Assembly (NCBI GenBank): GCA_902566635.1
Contig: CACFJP010000001.1
Coordinates: forward strand, 62,001 to 126,000
Length of the DNA stretch: 64,000 nt
DNA from: an uncultured Bacteroidota bacterium
GTDB lineage: Bacteria > Bacteroidota > Bacteroidia > Flavobacteriales > Flavobacteriaceae
Reading direction: 5' to 3'
Below, piece by piece: positions 49,004 to 62,194 of this stretch. Numbering within the stretch: the first letter of the stretch is position 1; every line of letters starts with the position of its first letter. Below the pieces are notes generated by a model. It saw only the letters and a list, made by a program, of their open reading frames with translations, was not told where the DNA came from and did not search any database. The position numbers and the translations under genes were made by a program.

Positions 49004-50569
49004 ATGGTTAGGTACGCTTTATTTTCTCTATTTATTTTGACAACATCGCAATTTTTTGCGCAGGAAAAACTCAACGTTTTGATGATTGTTTTGGATGACC
49101 TCAATGATTATGTGGGTGTTTTAGATGGGCATCCACAGGCAAAAACCCCTAACATTGATAGGCTTGCTAATGAAGGAGTTTTGTTTACAAACGCACATGC
49201 CAATGTCCCAGTATGTCAACCATCCAGAGCAAGTTTTATGACAGGTATTTCTCCATTGCGTTCTCGAATGTGGGGATTTGATAATTGGATGAATAACAAA
49301 TTATTAGCGCAAGCAACTACCCTTCCTGAGTTTTTCACTGCAAAGGGCTATGTTAGCATGCAGTCTGGAAAGGTGTTTCATAGTACAAAAAAAGGTGCTT
49401 GGAGCCTTATGGGGGTTAAAAAAGATTATGGCCCCATAGCATTTAATGGCAAAAAATCAGTTCCCCACCCCTTATCTCCAGAAGGTATGCGTGAATTAGG
49501 AGCTCTTGATGCTACATTTTTCTCTTTGGCAGATGTTCCCGAAGTTCCACCTACTTATGATACCCCTGGAGCAAAAGGATGGTATAATGGTAGCTGGGGA
49601 GGAAAACCATTTCGTTATGTAAATGATACTGATAGAGATTTAATGACTGATGAGAAAAGTACTATTTGGGCAAAAAGACAATTGGAAAAACTAAGCAAAC
49701 AAGACAAAGTAAAACCATTTTTTATGGCGATTGGTTTGCATAGACCACACACACCCTTAGTCGTTCCTCAAAAATATTTTGATATGTTCCCATTAAAAAT
49801 CATTCAAACGACACATTTAAAAGAGGAAGATTTTTCGGATACATATTTAGAAAACAACAACCTTAAGAAAGGTGGAATGTCAAGAGGAAGAAAGGCATAT
49901 ATAGGTTTAATTGAAGGGTATGAATCAAAGGAGCTTGCACTAAAAAAATACACACAGGCCTATTTGGCAAGCGTTGCTTTTGCTGATGATCGTGTTGGAG
50001 AGCTGCTTGAAGCATTAGAAAATTCGAAGTTTGCCAAGAATACCATTGTTATTCTCTTTAGTGATCATGGATACAATTTAGGAGAAAAAAAATATCTGTG
50101 GAAGTATAATCTCTGGGAAGAAACTACACGCGTACCACTGATAATAAAAGCGCCAAAATATAACGCAAATGCAGGAAAAAAAGTAACTCATCCGGTTTCA
50201 TTACTAGATATTTATCCTACAATATTATCTCTAACAGGAAATAATGTCTCAAAACTTAAACTAAACGGAATACAGCAGTTAGATGGATTCAGTTTAGAAC
50301 CATTTTTAAAAAATCCTAAAACCAAATTATGGGATGGTCCCGATGCAGCATTAACAGTTATTGCAAGTTGGAGGTCTCAACTTCCTGAACGACAACACCT
50401 ATCAGTAAGAGGAAAAAGATATAGATATATTAAATATGCAAACGGTAAAGAAGAGCTATATGATCACAAAAAAGACCCTTACGAGTGGTACAATCTAGCA
50501 AGTAGTATTGAACATAACAATGTCAAACAAAAACTTTCTTGTATTTTGAATCAACAGTTAAAATTGTAA
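49004..50569 (+). CDS. Sulfatase (family S1, iduronate-sulfatase/S1_7-like)
   Basis: LNVLMIVLDDLNDYVGVLDGHP; CQPSRASFMTG; SDHGYNLGEKKYLWKYNLWEETTRVPLI. Confidence 0.92.
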   Translation: MVRYALFSLFILTTSQFFAQEKLNVLMIVLDDLNDYVGVLDGHPQAKTPNIDRLANEGVLFTNAHANVPVCQPSRASFMTGISPLRSRMWGFDNWMNNKLLAQATTLPEFFTAKGYVSMQSGKVFHSTKKGAWSLMGVKKDYGPIAFNGKKSVPHPLSPEGMRELGALDATFFSLADVPEVPPTYDTPGAKGWYNGSWGGKPFRYVNDTDRDLMTDEKSTIWAKRQLEKLSKQDKVKPFFMAIGLHRPHTPLVVPQKYFDMFPLKIIQTTHLKEEDFSDTYLENNNLKKGGMSRGRKAYIGLIEGYESKELALKKYTQAYLASVAFADDRVGELLEALENSKFAKNTIVILFSDHGYNLGEKKYLWKYNLWEETTRVPLIIKAPKYNANAGKKVTHPVSLLDIYPTILSLTGNNVSKLKLNGIQQLDGFSLEPFLKNPKTKLWDGPDAALTVIASWRSQLPERQHLSVRGKRYRYIKYANGKEELYDHKKDPYEWYNLASSIEHNNVKQKLSCILNQQLKL

Positions 50570-50651
50570 TATAGTTCATACTTTTTACGTTTTTTATGAT
50601 TATCACATTCAGTGCGCTCAAAAAAGACTAATTTTCCAACAAACTTCACTA

Positions 50652-51788
50652 ATGACCATAAACACAAACGATTCTGACATCATTGTAAAATCCCCTGGTC
50701 GCATAAATCTGATTGGCGAACACATTGATTACAACGGCGGGCATGTACTGCCGGCAGCGATAGATCGTAAAGTCACCATGTGGTTTAGAAAAAAGGACAA
50801 CAGTCTATGTCGGGTAAATTCTGAAGATGAAGGCGCTTTTACTTTTGATATTAACAAGCCCTTACAAATCAGCGATACCCATTGGGAGAACTATGTGCTT
50901 GGTGTTGTCGATGGCATTGTAAAAGCCCGTCCAGGAAAGCTCGGAGGTTTTGATTGTGTAATATCCAGTGAGTTGCCTATTGGGGCTGGTATCAGCTCAT
51001 CTGCCGCCCTTGAATGTGGTGTTGCCAAAGGCTTAAATGATTTGTTTGACTTAGGGCTTTCCAATTTGGAGCTCATAGAAATCTCTCGCATGGCAGAGCA
51101 CAACTTTGTGGGTACCAAATGTGGGGTGATGGATCAGTTTGCGGTGACGATGGGCAAACGTAAAAAGCTGTTACTTCTCAACTGCGAGACCTTAGACTAC
51201 AGACTCATTGATGCAGAGTTTAAGCCTTATAAGATATTGCTACTGAACACCAATGTATCGCATAACTTAGCATCGAGTGAGTACAACACGCGAAGAGAAG
51301 AATGCGAACAAGCCCTTGCTCTCATTCAAAAGGACCATCCTCATTATGATTTTTTAGCTGATGTTCCAGAAACAATCATCGATACTTATAAAAAAAAACT
51401 CTCTGAAAAAGTCTATCAGCGGGCACTTTTTGTATCTCGCGAAAACGCCAGAACCTTAAAAGCTGCAGAGCTTATCCAAAGCGGAGATATTAAGGGTTTT
51501 GGTAAGCTGATGTACCAAACCCACGAAGGGCTATCCGAAAACTATGAAGTCAGTTGCCCTGAACTCGATTTTTTAGTGGAGCTTTCCAAAGACCTCCCGC
51601 AGGTGGTGGGAAGTCGTATGATGGGTGGCGGCTTTGGCGGTTGCACAATCAACCTTCTGGAAGAGGGCTTTGTCAATGAGTTTATGGATTTGGCAAGCAA
51701 AGCCTACAAACAAAATTTTGATATTAATCTCACTTCCATATTGGTAGCTATCTCAAATGGGGTAGAAACCATAAATTCCGAATTATAG
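50652..51788 (+). CDS. galK: Galactokinase
   Basis: PGRINLIGEHIDYNGGHVLPAAID signature; PIGAGISSSAALECG; MGGGFGGCTINL. Confidence 0.96.
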   Translation: MTINTNDSDIIVKSPGRINLIGEHIDYNGGHVLPAAIDRKVTMWFRKKDNSLCRVNSEDEGAFTFDINKPLQISDTHWENYVLGVVDGIVKARPGKLGGFDCVISSELPIGAGISSSAALECGVAKGLNDLFDLGLSNLELIEISRMAEHNFVGTKCGVMDQFAVTMGKRKKLLLLNCETLDYRLIDAEFKPYKILLLNTNVSHNLASSEYNTRREECEQALALIQKDHPHYDFLADVPETIIDTYKKKLSEKVYQRALFVSRENARTLKAAELIQSGDIKGFGKLMYQTHEGLSENYEVSCPELDFLVELSKDLPQVVGSRMMGGGFGGCTINLLEEGFVNEFMDLASKAYKQNFDINLTSILVAISNGVETINSEL

Positions 51789-52826
51789 ATGAATTTTGAC
51801 AACACCCCACATAGAAGAAAAAACATCCTCACAGGCGAATGGGTACTGGTATCTCCACACCGCACCAAACGCCCATGGCAAGGCAAAAAAGACAAGCCCC
51901 AGGAAGTGGAGCTGTTAGATTACGATCCGAATTGCTATTTATGCCCGGGTAATGAGCGCGCAGGAGGCACCAAAAACCCAGACTATACAGGCACATACAG
52001 CTTCCAAAACGATTTTGCAGCCCTAATTGAAGGCCCAGAAGAAACTTTTATAGAGGGACTACTAGAAGCCGAAAGCGAGTCCGGAATATGTAAAGTGATT
52101 TGCTATCACCCCAATCACAGTTTGACACTGCCACTAATGGAAGAGCGAGACATAGAGCAAGTGATCACCCTTTGGCAAAAGGAATACACTGACCTTGGGA
52201 GCGATCCAAACATCAACCATGTGCAGATTTTTGAGAACAAAGGAGTGATAATGGGCTGCTCCAACCCGCACCCACATGGACAGATATGGGCGCAACGCTC
52301 CATTCCTCAGGCAGTGCAGAAAAAAGTGGTGCATCTAAAAAGCTATTGGGACCAAAACAGCAGCAGTTTATTGGGCGATTATTTACAACAAGAACTTGAT
52401 GCCAAAGAGCGCATTGTAATAGAAAACGAAAGTTTTGTAGCACTTGTTCCTTATTGGGCAATATGGCCATTTGAGACCATGATTATACCCAAAAGACATA
52501 TTACCTCTATTCTAGAACTATCACAGGAAGAAGTATTGGATTATGCAAGTATTCTAAAAGCCCTCACTATTCGCTATGACAACCTTTTTGAAACCTCATT
52601 TCCCTACTCTGCAGGTATACACCAAGCGCCCTCAGATGGAAAGGATAACAGCCACTGGCATATGCATATGTCGTTTTATCCACCCTTACTTCGCTCAGCC
52701 GAGGTCAAGAAATTTATGGTGGGCTACGAGATGTTTGCCAATCCCCAGCGTGACATCACGGCTGAGCAAGCCGCACAACGCTTATGTGATTGTGCAACCA
52801 AACACTATTCAAAAAACAAAACATAA
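51789..52826 (+). CDS. galT: Galactose-1-phosphate uridylyltransferase
   Basis: RKNILTGEWVLVSPHRTKRPWQG; NPHPHGQIWA (HPH active-site motif); starts immediately after galK stop. Confidence 0.96.
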   Translation: MNFDNTPHRRKNILTGEWVLVSPHRTKRPWQGKKDKPQEVELLDYDPNCYLCPGNERAGGTKNPDYTGTYSFQNDFAALIEGPEETFIEGLLEAESESGICKVICYHPNHSLTLPLMEERDIEQVITLWQKEYTDLGSDPNINHVQIFENKGVIMGCSNPHPHGQIWAQRSIPQAVQKKVVHLKSYWDQNSSSLLGDYLQQELDAKERIVIENESFVALVPYWAIWPFETMIIPKRHITSILELSQEEVLDYASILKALTIRYDNLFETSFPYSAGIHQAPSDGKDNSHWHMHMSFYPPLLRSAEVKKFMVGYEMFANPQRDITAEQAAQRLCDCATKHYSKNKT

Positions 52827-52850
52827 ACAAAACCATTAAAACAAAACCAA

Positions 52851-54539
52851 ATGGATTTTTCAACAATAGACATAGCTGTATTTGCGCTTTATGCGCTGAT
52901 CATTTTATCAATCGGACTCTTTGTATCCCGTCAAAAGAAGGGTGAGACCAAAAGTGCGGAAGATTATTTTTTAGCAGGTAAATCACTCCCTTGGTGGGCG
53001 ATTGGTGCTTCGCTCATTGCTGCCAACATCTCAGCTGAGCAGTTTATCGGCATGTCTGGCTCGGGTTTTGCACTTGGACTTGCGATTGCCTCCTACGAGT
53101 GGATGGCTGCCATCACGCTACTTGTGGTTGGAAAGTACTTTCTGCCCATTTTTATTGAAAAAGGACTGTATACCATTCCAGAGTTTATCGAAAAACGATA
53201 TAGCACCAACCTTAAAACCATATTGGCCGTTTTTTGGATCGCACTCTTTGTATTTGTCAACTTAACAACCGTACTCTTTTTAGGTGGGAAGGCACTGGAT
53301 ACCATTGTAGGAAGCGGCGATGGAAGCATCTTACTCAATAGCATCATAGGACTTGGTCTGTTTGCTGCGGCCTATTCACTATGGGGCGGGCTAGCAGCTG
53401 TGGCTTGGACAGATGTTGTACAAGTGGTATTGCTCATCATAGGCGGTCTACTTATGGCATACTTTGCCTTAGCGAACGTCACAGACTCTGGGAGCTTTAT
53501 CGACGGGCTGAAATACGTTTATGAAAAAGCACCTGAACGCTTTTCGATGATTCTCTCCAAAGGAGAGATTATCACCCCTAACGGAAGAGACGCTTGGTGG
53601 GATTTGCCAGGATTAGCGGTACTCATTGGCGGAATGTGGGTTGCGAACCTGTACTACTGGGGATTTAACCAATATATTATTCAAAGAACACTGGCTGCCA
53701 AAAGCTTAAAAGAAGGTCAAAAAGGAATCGTGTTTGCAGCCTTTTTAAAGCTAATTATTCCTGTGATTGTGGTACTCCCGGGGATCATTGCCTATGTGAT
53801 GAACCTAGACCCTGAGACAGGCAAGCTAAACATGGGTCTTCTGAGCAGCGAGGGTTTTTTGGGAACCGCTGGCAATGTCGCCAATGACAATGCTGCACCT
53901 TGGCTGATTAAAAACTTTATCCCTGTGGGGCTAAAAGGTCTTATCCTAGCTGCCCTAGCCGCAGCGATAGTCTCTTCACTAGCCTCGATGATTAACTCCA
54001 CATCGACCATATTTACCATGGATATCTACAAATCGATATTCAACAAAAATGCCAACGACAAGCAAATGGTTAAAGTGGGACGCCTTACAGGACTTGTTGC
54101 CCTTATTATCGCCATGCTGATTGCACCGCAACTGGGTAGTCTGGGGCAGGTGTTCCAGTTTATACAAGAATATACAGGGGTTGTAAGCCCGGGGATATTG
54201 GCGGTGTTCCTCATGGGACTCTTTTATAAAAAAGCCACTAACAACGCAGCAATTTGGGGTGTGATATTGTCCATTCCGATTGCAATGTACTTTAAAGTAG
54301 CACCTAACGGCTGGAGTGATGCGGCCTTGTTTGTGAACCTTCCGTTTATGCACCAGATGATGCTGACTTGTATCGGTACATTAATCGTGATTGCAGGGAT
54401 AAGTATGCTAGAAGGTAATCAAGATGATCCAAAAGGCATCGTGCTGAGCAAAAAGCTCTTTGCCACAGACAAAACGTTCAATGTTGGTGCTTTTGGCGTT
54501 CTACTTATTACAGTACTATTGTACGCATTGTTTTGGTAA
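52851..54539 (+). CDS. Sodium/solute symporter (SSS family, vSGLT-like sugar:Na+ symporter)
   Basis: EDYFLAGKSLPWWAIGASLIAANISAEQFIGMSGSGFALGLAI; NQYIIQRTLAAKSLKEGQKG; next to galK/galT. Confidence 0.93.
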   Translation: MDFSTIDIAVFALYALIILSIGLFVSRQKKGETKSAEDYFLAGKSLPWWAIGASLIAANISAEQFIGMSGSGFALGLAIASYEWMAAITLLVVGKYFLPIFIEKGLYTIPEFIEKRYSTNLKTILAVFWIALFVFVNLTTVLFLGGKALDTIVGSGDGSILLNSIIGLGLFAAAYSLWGGLAAVAWTDVVQVVLLIIGGLLMAYFALANVTDSGSFIDGLKYVYEKAPERFSMILSKGEIITPNGRDAWWDLPGLAVLIGGMWVANLYYWGFNQYIIQRTLAAKSLKEGQKGIVFAAFLKLIIPVIVVLPGIIAYVMNLDPETGKLNMGLLSSEGFLGTAGNVANDNAAPWLIKNFIPVGLKGLILAALAAAIVSSLASMINSTSTIFTMDIYKSIFNKNANDKQMVKVGRLTGLVALIIAMLIAPQLGSLGQVFQFIQEYTGVVSPGILAVFLMGLFYKKATNNAAIWGVILSIPIAMYFKVAPNGWSDAALFVNLPFMHQMMLTCIGTLIVIAGISMLEGNQDDPKGIVLSKKLFATDKTFNVGAFGVLLITVLLYALFW

Positions 54540-54553
54540 GATGCGTAGTAATT

Positions 54554-55498
54554 TTAATTAGTGTCCTCGTAAATTTTTAGGTAATCCAATATAAGTGCAT
54601 TGGGAAAGGTGGTGTTCTCATCGCTGACAACTCGCATTAGTCCATTGTTAATTACCAAACACATGGGTTTGTTTGGCCAGTCAGCTGATGGAACTTCTAC
54701 TCCTTTGGTCTTTGTATGTATGAGCTGGTCATCGATATACCAACTCATACGATCTTTTGTCCAAAGAAATCCATAGTTGTAAAACTGATTGAATGCACTA
54801 TAAGTTTGCTGAAAATTTTCAATGGGCACACTGTGGTCTTTTTTATCGTTCCAAAACCCATATATGTAGCGCATAAACATTTCATCAGTCCGATTGGTAT
54901 TAAAAAAGCGACCAAAATATTCCCATATATCAATCTCAGGGGGCCAGCCCCTGTTTGGGGAGTCGTCAATCAACCAAACGGCAGGCCAAACTTTATCACC
55001 TTTTGGAAATTGGGCACGTATTTCAATGTAAACTCCTTTTTCTGTTCCATTAAAGTTAATTTTTTGCAGGGAGTTAATCCATCCTGTCGTATAGTCAAAC
55101 TGTCCTACGGGGTCTGTACCTTGTATTTTTTCCTTTCTGTTTTCTAAAAAAAGTAGTCCGTCAGTAACATAGACATTATTGTCTACAAGGTAACCATCAT
55201 AATTGTCATTCAACAGATGCTCACCACCTGTATTTTTATTCCAAATCATTCTAATGGATTCATCGGTGTCATGAATTAGCCCCTTTGACCAATTTGTTTC
55301 ATCAAAAAAACCAAAATCATCTTGCCTAATCAGCTCATAATTTGCTAGAACAGGATTTGTGGATGAATTGTTATCATTTAAATCGTCTTCAGCAGCATCG
55401 GAGAGGCCATTGTTTTGAGAATTACATGAAAAAATAAAAACAAAGAGGATTGAAATTATAGTGTTTTTGTTGGCAAAAAAACTTCTCGATAGACCCAT
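54554..55498 (-). CDS. Glycoside hydrolase family 16 lipoprotein (paralogue of 41653..42561)
   Basis: Lipobox FIFSCNSQN; IEIRAQFPKGDKVWPAVWLI...PPEIDIWEYFG. Confidence 0.9.
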   Translation of the reverse strand: MGLSRSFFANKNTIISILFVFIFSCNSQNNGLSDAAEDDLNDNNSSTNPVLANYELIRQDDFGFFDETNWSKGLIHDTDESIRMIWNKNTGGEHLLNDNYDGYLVDNNVYVTDGLLFLENRKEKIQGTDPVGQFDYTTGWINSLQKINFNGTEKGVYIEIRAQFPKGDKVWPAVWLIDDSPNRGWPPEIDIWEYFGRFFNTNRTDEMFMRYIYGFWNDKKDHSVPIENFQQTYSAFNQFYNYGFLWTKDRMSWYIDDQLIHTKTKGVEVPSADWPNKPMCLVINNGLMRVVSDENTTFPNALILDYLKIYEDTN

Positions 55499-55532
55499 AT
55501 CGTGACATTTAATGATTTGTGTTAAAACTCGA

Positions 55533-57440
55533 TTAGTTCACAACAATTTTAGAAATAATCGTATTGGTTTTGTCCCTGAGTTGTAAAAGATAGATGCCTG
55601 GATTTAGAGACTCATCCAAAATGATTTCGTCTTTTTGGGCTTCTAAAAAGCCTTGTTGTTTGGTTCGCCCCAATATATCAACCAGTGCATATTGGTAAGA
55701 CTTATTAACTCCATAGAGTACCACTTTATCAGAAATCATAGGGTTTTGAATGTAAACCTTTCCGGTTGAAATATCGGATTTGTTTGAGAGTGTAATTTCT
55801 CCATTTTTCGCATTGCTAGCACCTATATTGGGTGTAGAATCTAATGATAGAGAATTGCCAAAGAAATCCACTGTTGGATATTCCTCCACGTTGACAAAAA
55901 TAGTTGATGCATCCACTGGAATGGCTGGATGAGCATAATTCCCTGTATAGGCTACACCTGCATCTATTGCTTGGCTAGAAGCATCAATTTGAAATCCATA
56001 CTGGTCACCACTTTGTTCATTGTAAAAAATAGGATTAACCTCAATTCTGTTTGCGTCGATGGTTTTGAAATTATTTCTAATATTTCCAAAAAACAGGTTG
56101 TTGGTCATCATTAGGTTAGGGTCACTATAATTACCTTGTTGATTTCCAATACCAGAGCCATTAACAGCATAAAAAATATTATTAAAAATTCGGGTGTTTT
56201 GCCCATTGATATCAATTGCTGTGTCGAATGCATCATTTCCGCTTTTATTTATGACAACAGTGTTATTGTATATATAACTGTCATAAGAAGGGTGCCCGCT
56301 TTGACCCCCAATTTTATCATTCAACCATATTGTATGATCGCTGTTTGCCCAATTGGGGTTTACACGCCAGCCATCATTGACACTAATGTTGAAGCGATAA
56401 ACAGCACGTTGGTTTCCACCAAGAATCTCAACAAACCCACCCTCACAATCTTGCATGTAATTGTATTGTATAAATGTATCCACGTTAGAATGGTCCACAT
56501 GAATTCCATGAGAGTCCAGAATTCCTTTTGCATTTATGGCTTGGTTATGCTGAACAATAGTATTGATGCTATACCAATTCCAAACGGCACTTCCACGACC
56601 AATCATTTTATCATTGGTTTTGGCACCAGGTTGGTTGAAAATATTATTTTCAATCAAACAGTTTTCAGTTCTGATAGGTAGTACACATGTACCCCCTATT
56701 TGAAAAAACTCATTATTTCTAAAAACAAAATTCGTATTTCTTTTGTCAGAATTTTTACCAGAAGTATTTTTAATATGAACCCCAATACGTTGTAAATCAG
56801 TAAAGTAAGAATCTTCAACAACCACATCATTAATAATACCACCCCAAGATGACATAAAAGTTAAACCAGATACTTCAAAAGCGTTGAATTCACTTTGATT
56901 TGACGGATCTACCCAATAGAGACCATAGACATTTTTGAATGTCATATTTCTAAAGAAAAAGTTATTGAGATTTACATTAGAATCAGACACCTCTATTCTT
57001 ATTCCAAAACTTACCAAATCTCCAACGCCAGTACGCGATATTGTTCTGTGATTTTGTATCTCTAAATCGTCAAAAACCATATTGTCATGATTGGTTACAA
57101 GAATTGCTTCTCGATAATCTCCTCCACCATCTTCATGATCCGAACCGCTTAAAATAGGCTGATTTCCAGTCCCATAAGAGGTAAAGGTGATTGGGTTTCC
57201 TTCTGTCCCTGATCCATTAACAACATAATGCCCTCGAAACGTATCTCCCTTTTTGAAATAGACTGTATCACCAGGGCCAAGTGTGATATTGCTAAGTTTT
57301 GATAAAGTTTTCCATGGCTGCGTTTGCGAACCATTGTTGTTGTCATTTCCAGTTGAGCTGCTCAAATAGTATTGATTTTGAGCACATAAAGAAAAACTCA
57401 AAAGCAATACAAATACTTGATATTTAATCTGTTTATGCAT
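55533..57440 (-). CDS. Secreted right-handed parallel beta-helix protein with T9SS C-terminal sorting domain
   Basis: Signal peptide; YYLSSSTGNDNNNGSQTQPWKTLSKLS N-terminal beta-helix cap, repeated N-rich coils; T9SS tail ALVDILGRTKQQGFLEAQKDEIILDESLNPGIYLLQLRDKTNTIISKIVVN. Confidence 0.85.
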   Translation of the reverse strand: MHKQIKYQVFVLLLSFSLCAQNQYYLSSSTGNDNNNGSQTQPWKTLSKLSNITLGPGDTVYFKKGDTFRGHYVVNGSGTEGNPITFTSYGTGNQPILSGSDHEDGGGDYREAILVTNHDNMVFDDLEIQNHRTISRTGVGDLVSFGIRIEVSDSNVNLNNFFFRNMTFKNVYGLYWVDPSNQSEFNAFEVSGLTFMSSWGGIINDVVVEDSYFTDLQRIGVHIKNTSGKNSDKRNTNFVFRNNEFFQIGGTCVLPIRTENCLIENNIFNQPGAKTNDKMIGRGSAVWNWYSINTIVQHNQAINAKGILDSHGIHVDHSNVDTFIQYNYMQDCEGGFVEILGGNQRAVYRFNISVNDGWRVNPNWANSDHTIWLNDKIGGQSGHPSYDSYIYNNTVVINKSGNDAFDTAIDINGQNTRIFNNIFYAVNGSGIGNQQGNYSDPNLMMTNNLFFGNIRNNFKTIDANRIEVNPIFYNEQSGDQYGFQIDASSQAIDAGVAYTGNYAHPAIPVDASTIFVNVEEYPTVDFFGNSLSLDSTPNIGASNAKNGEITLSNKSDISTGKVYIQNPMISDKVVLYGVNKSYQYALVDILGRTKQQGFLEAQKDEIILDESLNPGIYLLQLRDKTNTIISKIVVN

Positions 57441-57452
57441 GATAGCGTCTAT

Positions 57453-60623
<3,171 letters not shown>

Positions 60624-60776
60624 TTATTAAATTTTACAACCAAAGTAAAGCAATTATTAATTTTGTTAATTTAAATGAACTGAGTATGCTAAAAAATGAT
60701 ATTAAGATGATAATTGCTGTAAGCTGGACATACAATTTTAATTGTTGGTTTGTATAATTAACAAATAATTGTATTT

Positions 60777-61298
60777 ATGAAGTTTTTTAACCCTTCGGTC
60801 CTTTTTATTGTGATTTTTTCATTTTTTGGGACCGCGCAAGAATTGGTATACGAACTCGATTTTGAGAACCAGACAATAGGAACAGAAATTACCAAAAGGA
60901 ATACCCTTCAGTTTCAAGGCTGGAATAAATCGGTGTGGACGGTTAGACAAGAAGAAGCTAATAAAGTAGCTACTTCTACTACACAAGCAAAAGTTTTTTT
61001 AATCAAATCATTTGATGTAATCCCGGGTAATCGTTACCGATGGACATTAGAAACTAAAGTGGTTAATAATGGTCCTGCATGGAAGCGAACACATGTTCTC
61101 ACTGTAGTTTGTGGAAAAGGGGACGAAAGTCAAAAACTAGTCAAGGAAAATATAGCAGAACCCAAGAATGGTACATGGACTTCTAGCAGTTTGAATTTTA
61201 CTGTACCGCAAAATAAATCCGAAGTCACACTACAATTATTCCGTTTTGCAGAAGGAACTGAAGTCTCGATAGACAATTATAAACTCGATAAACTTTAA
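60777..61298 (+). CDS. Small secreted CBM-like (jelly-roll) protein
   Basis: Signal peptide MKFFNPSVLFIVIFSFFGTAQ; WTVRQEEANKVATSTT...YRWTLETKV...SSSLNFTVPQN...EVSIDNYKL resembles CBM4/22-type folds. Confidence 0.6.
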   Translation: MKFFNPSVLFIVIFSFFGTAQELVYELDFENQTIGTEITKRNTLQFQGWNKSVWTVRQEEANKVATSTTQAKVFLIKSFDVIPGNRYRWTLETKVVNNGPAWKRTHVLTVVCGKGDESQKLVKENIAEPKNGTWTSSSLNFTVPQNKSEVTLQLFRFAEGTEVSIDNYKLDKL

Positions 61299-61309
61299 AC
61301 TTAAACATT

Positions 61310-62119
61310 ATGAGACGTTTATTTACTTTTTTATTATTTCTTTTTACAGCTCAAACACAAGCGCAAGAAACCCTAATTAATGAAACCTTTGAAACGGGCT
61401 GGACAGCTGATAGTAATGTAATACCTGCTGAAAATGAAGAAGGTACACCAGCAGCAAACTTAAAACTTCAAGGGTGGGGCGATGGATTTACATTCACTGT
61501 TGTTAATGATGCTGGAAATGGGGCCAACTCCTCAGATTACTTTGCGAAAATGAACCGTGGAGGCACTACCAATTACGCAGTTATTCAACGCCTTGTTGAA
61601 GCAACAAGCGGAGATGTATATGAATATAACATCTCATTAAAACCTGATATTTCAGGTCAAGCAGGATCACTTAAATTAGAAGTTGTAGATTTAGCTAACA
61701 ATAATAATGTTGTTGCGGGTCCAGTTAAACCTAGTGGGGGTGCTTGGAGCGATCTAACTCTTTCTTACACCGCTGCCGCAACACAAAATTATGCTTTTAG
61801 AGTAACAAAGGTTTGGGGAAATGCTGGAGCAAGTTTTGATAACATTTCTTTAACTGTCGTGCGTTCAACAACCTCAGTTTCTGATGATAACGATTTTCAA
61901 TTCAGTATTTATCCCAACCCAGCAAACAATGTCATCAGCTTTCAATCTGAATTACCATTGGAGCAAGTAGAGATTTTTTCACTTACCGGTTCCAAAGTGC
62001 TTTCACAGACAAACAATGTCGAACAAGTCGACATTGGCAACCTAGCAAAAGGCATCTACATGCTAAAGGCTTCTGCTGCAGACGGAAAAGTAGCCACACA
62101 AAAACTGATAAAAGAATAA
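61310..62119 (+). CDS. Secreted CBM-like protein with T9SS C-terminal sorting domain
   Basis: Signal peptide; ETLINETFETGWTAD; ASFDNISLTVV; FSIYPNPANNVISF...GNLAKGIYMLKASAADGKVATQKLIKE. Confidence 0.8.
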   Translation: MRRLFTFLLFLFTAQTQAQETLINETFETGWTADSNVIPAENEEGTPAANLKLQGWGDGFTFTVVNDAGNGANSSDYFAKMNRGGTTNYAVIQRLVEATSGDVYEYNISLKPDISGQAGSLKLEVVDLANNNNVVAGPVKPSGGAWSDLTLSYTAAATQNYAFRVTKVWGNAGASFDNISLTVVRSTTSVSDDNDFQFSIYPNPANNVISFQSELPLEQVEIFSLTGSKVLSQTNNVEQVDIGNLAKGIYMLKASAADGKVATQKLIKE

Positions 62120-62144
62120 TTTTTTTGATAGAAAACTAACAATC

Positions 62145-62181
62145 AAAAACTTCCTTAGCAATTAACTGGAGAAGTTTTTTT
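62145..62181 (+). terminator. Rho-independent-type terminator after the 61310 gene
   Basis: AAAAACTTC ... GAAGTTTTT inverted repeat (9 bp) followed by T run. Confidence 0.6.
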
Positions 62182-62194
62182 AACTTAAAAACTT

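Noticed and set aside
56136-56681. 181-aa plus-strand ORF
   Set aside because: Antisense shadow of the parallel beta-helix gene; cysteine/asparagine-rich pattern results from reading the repeats backwards.
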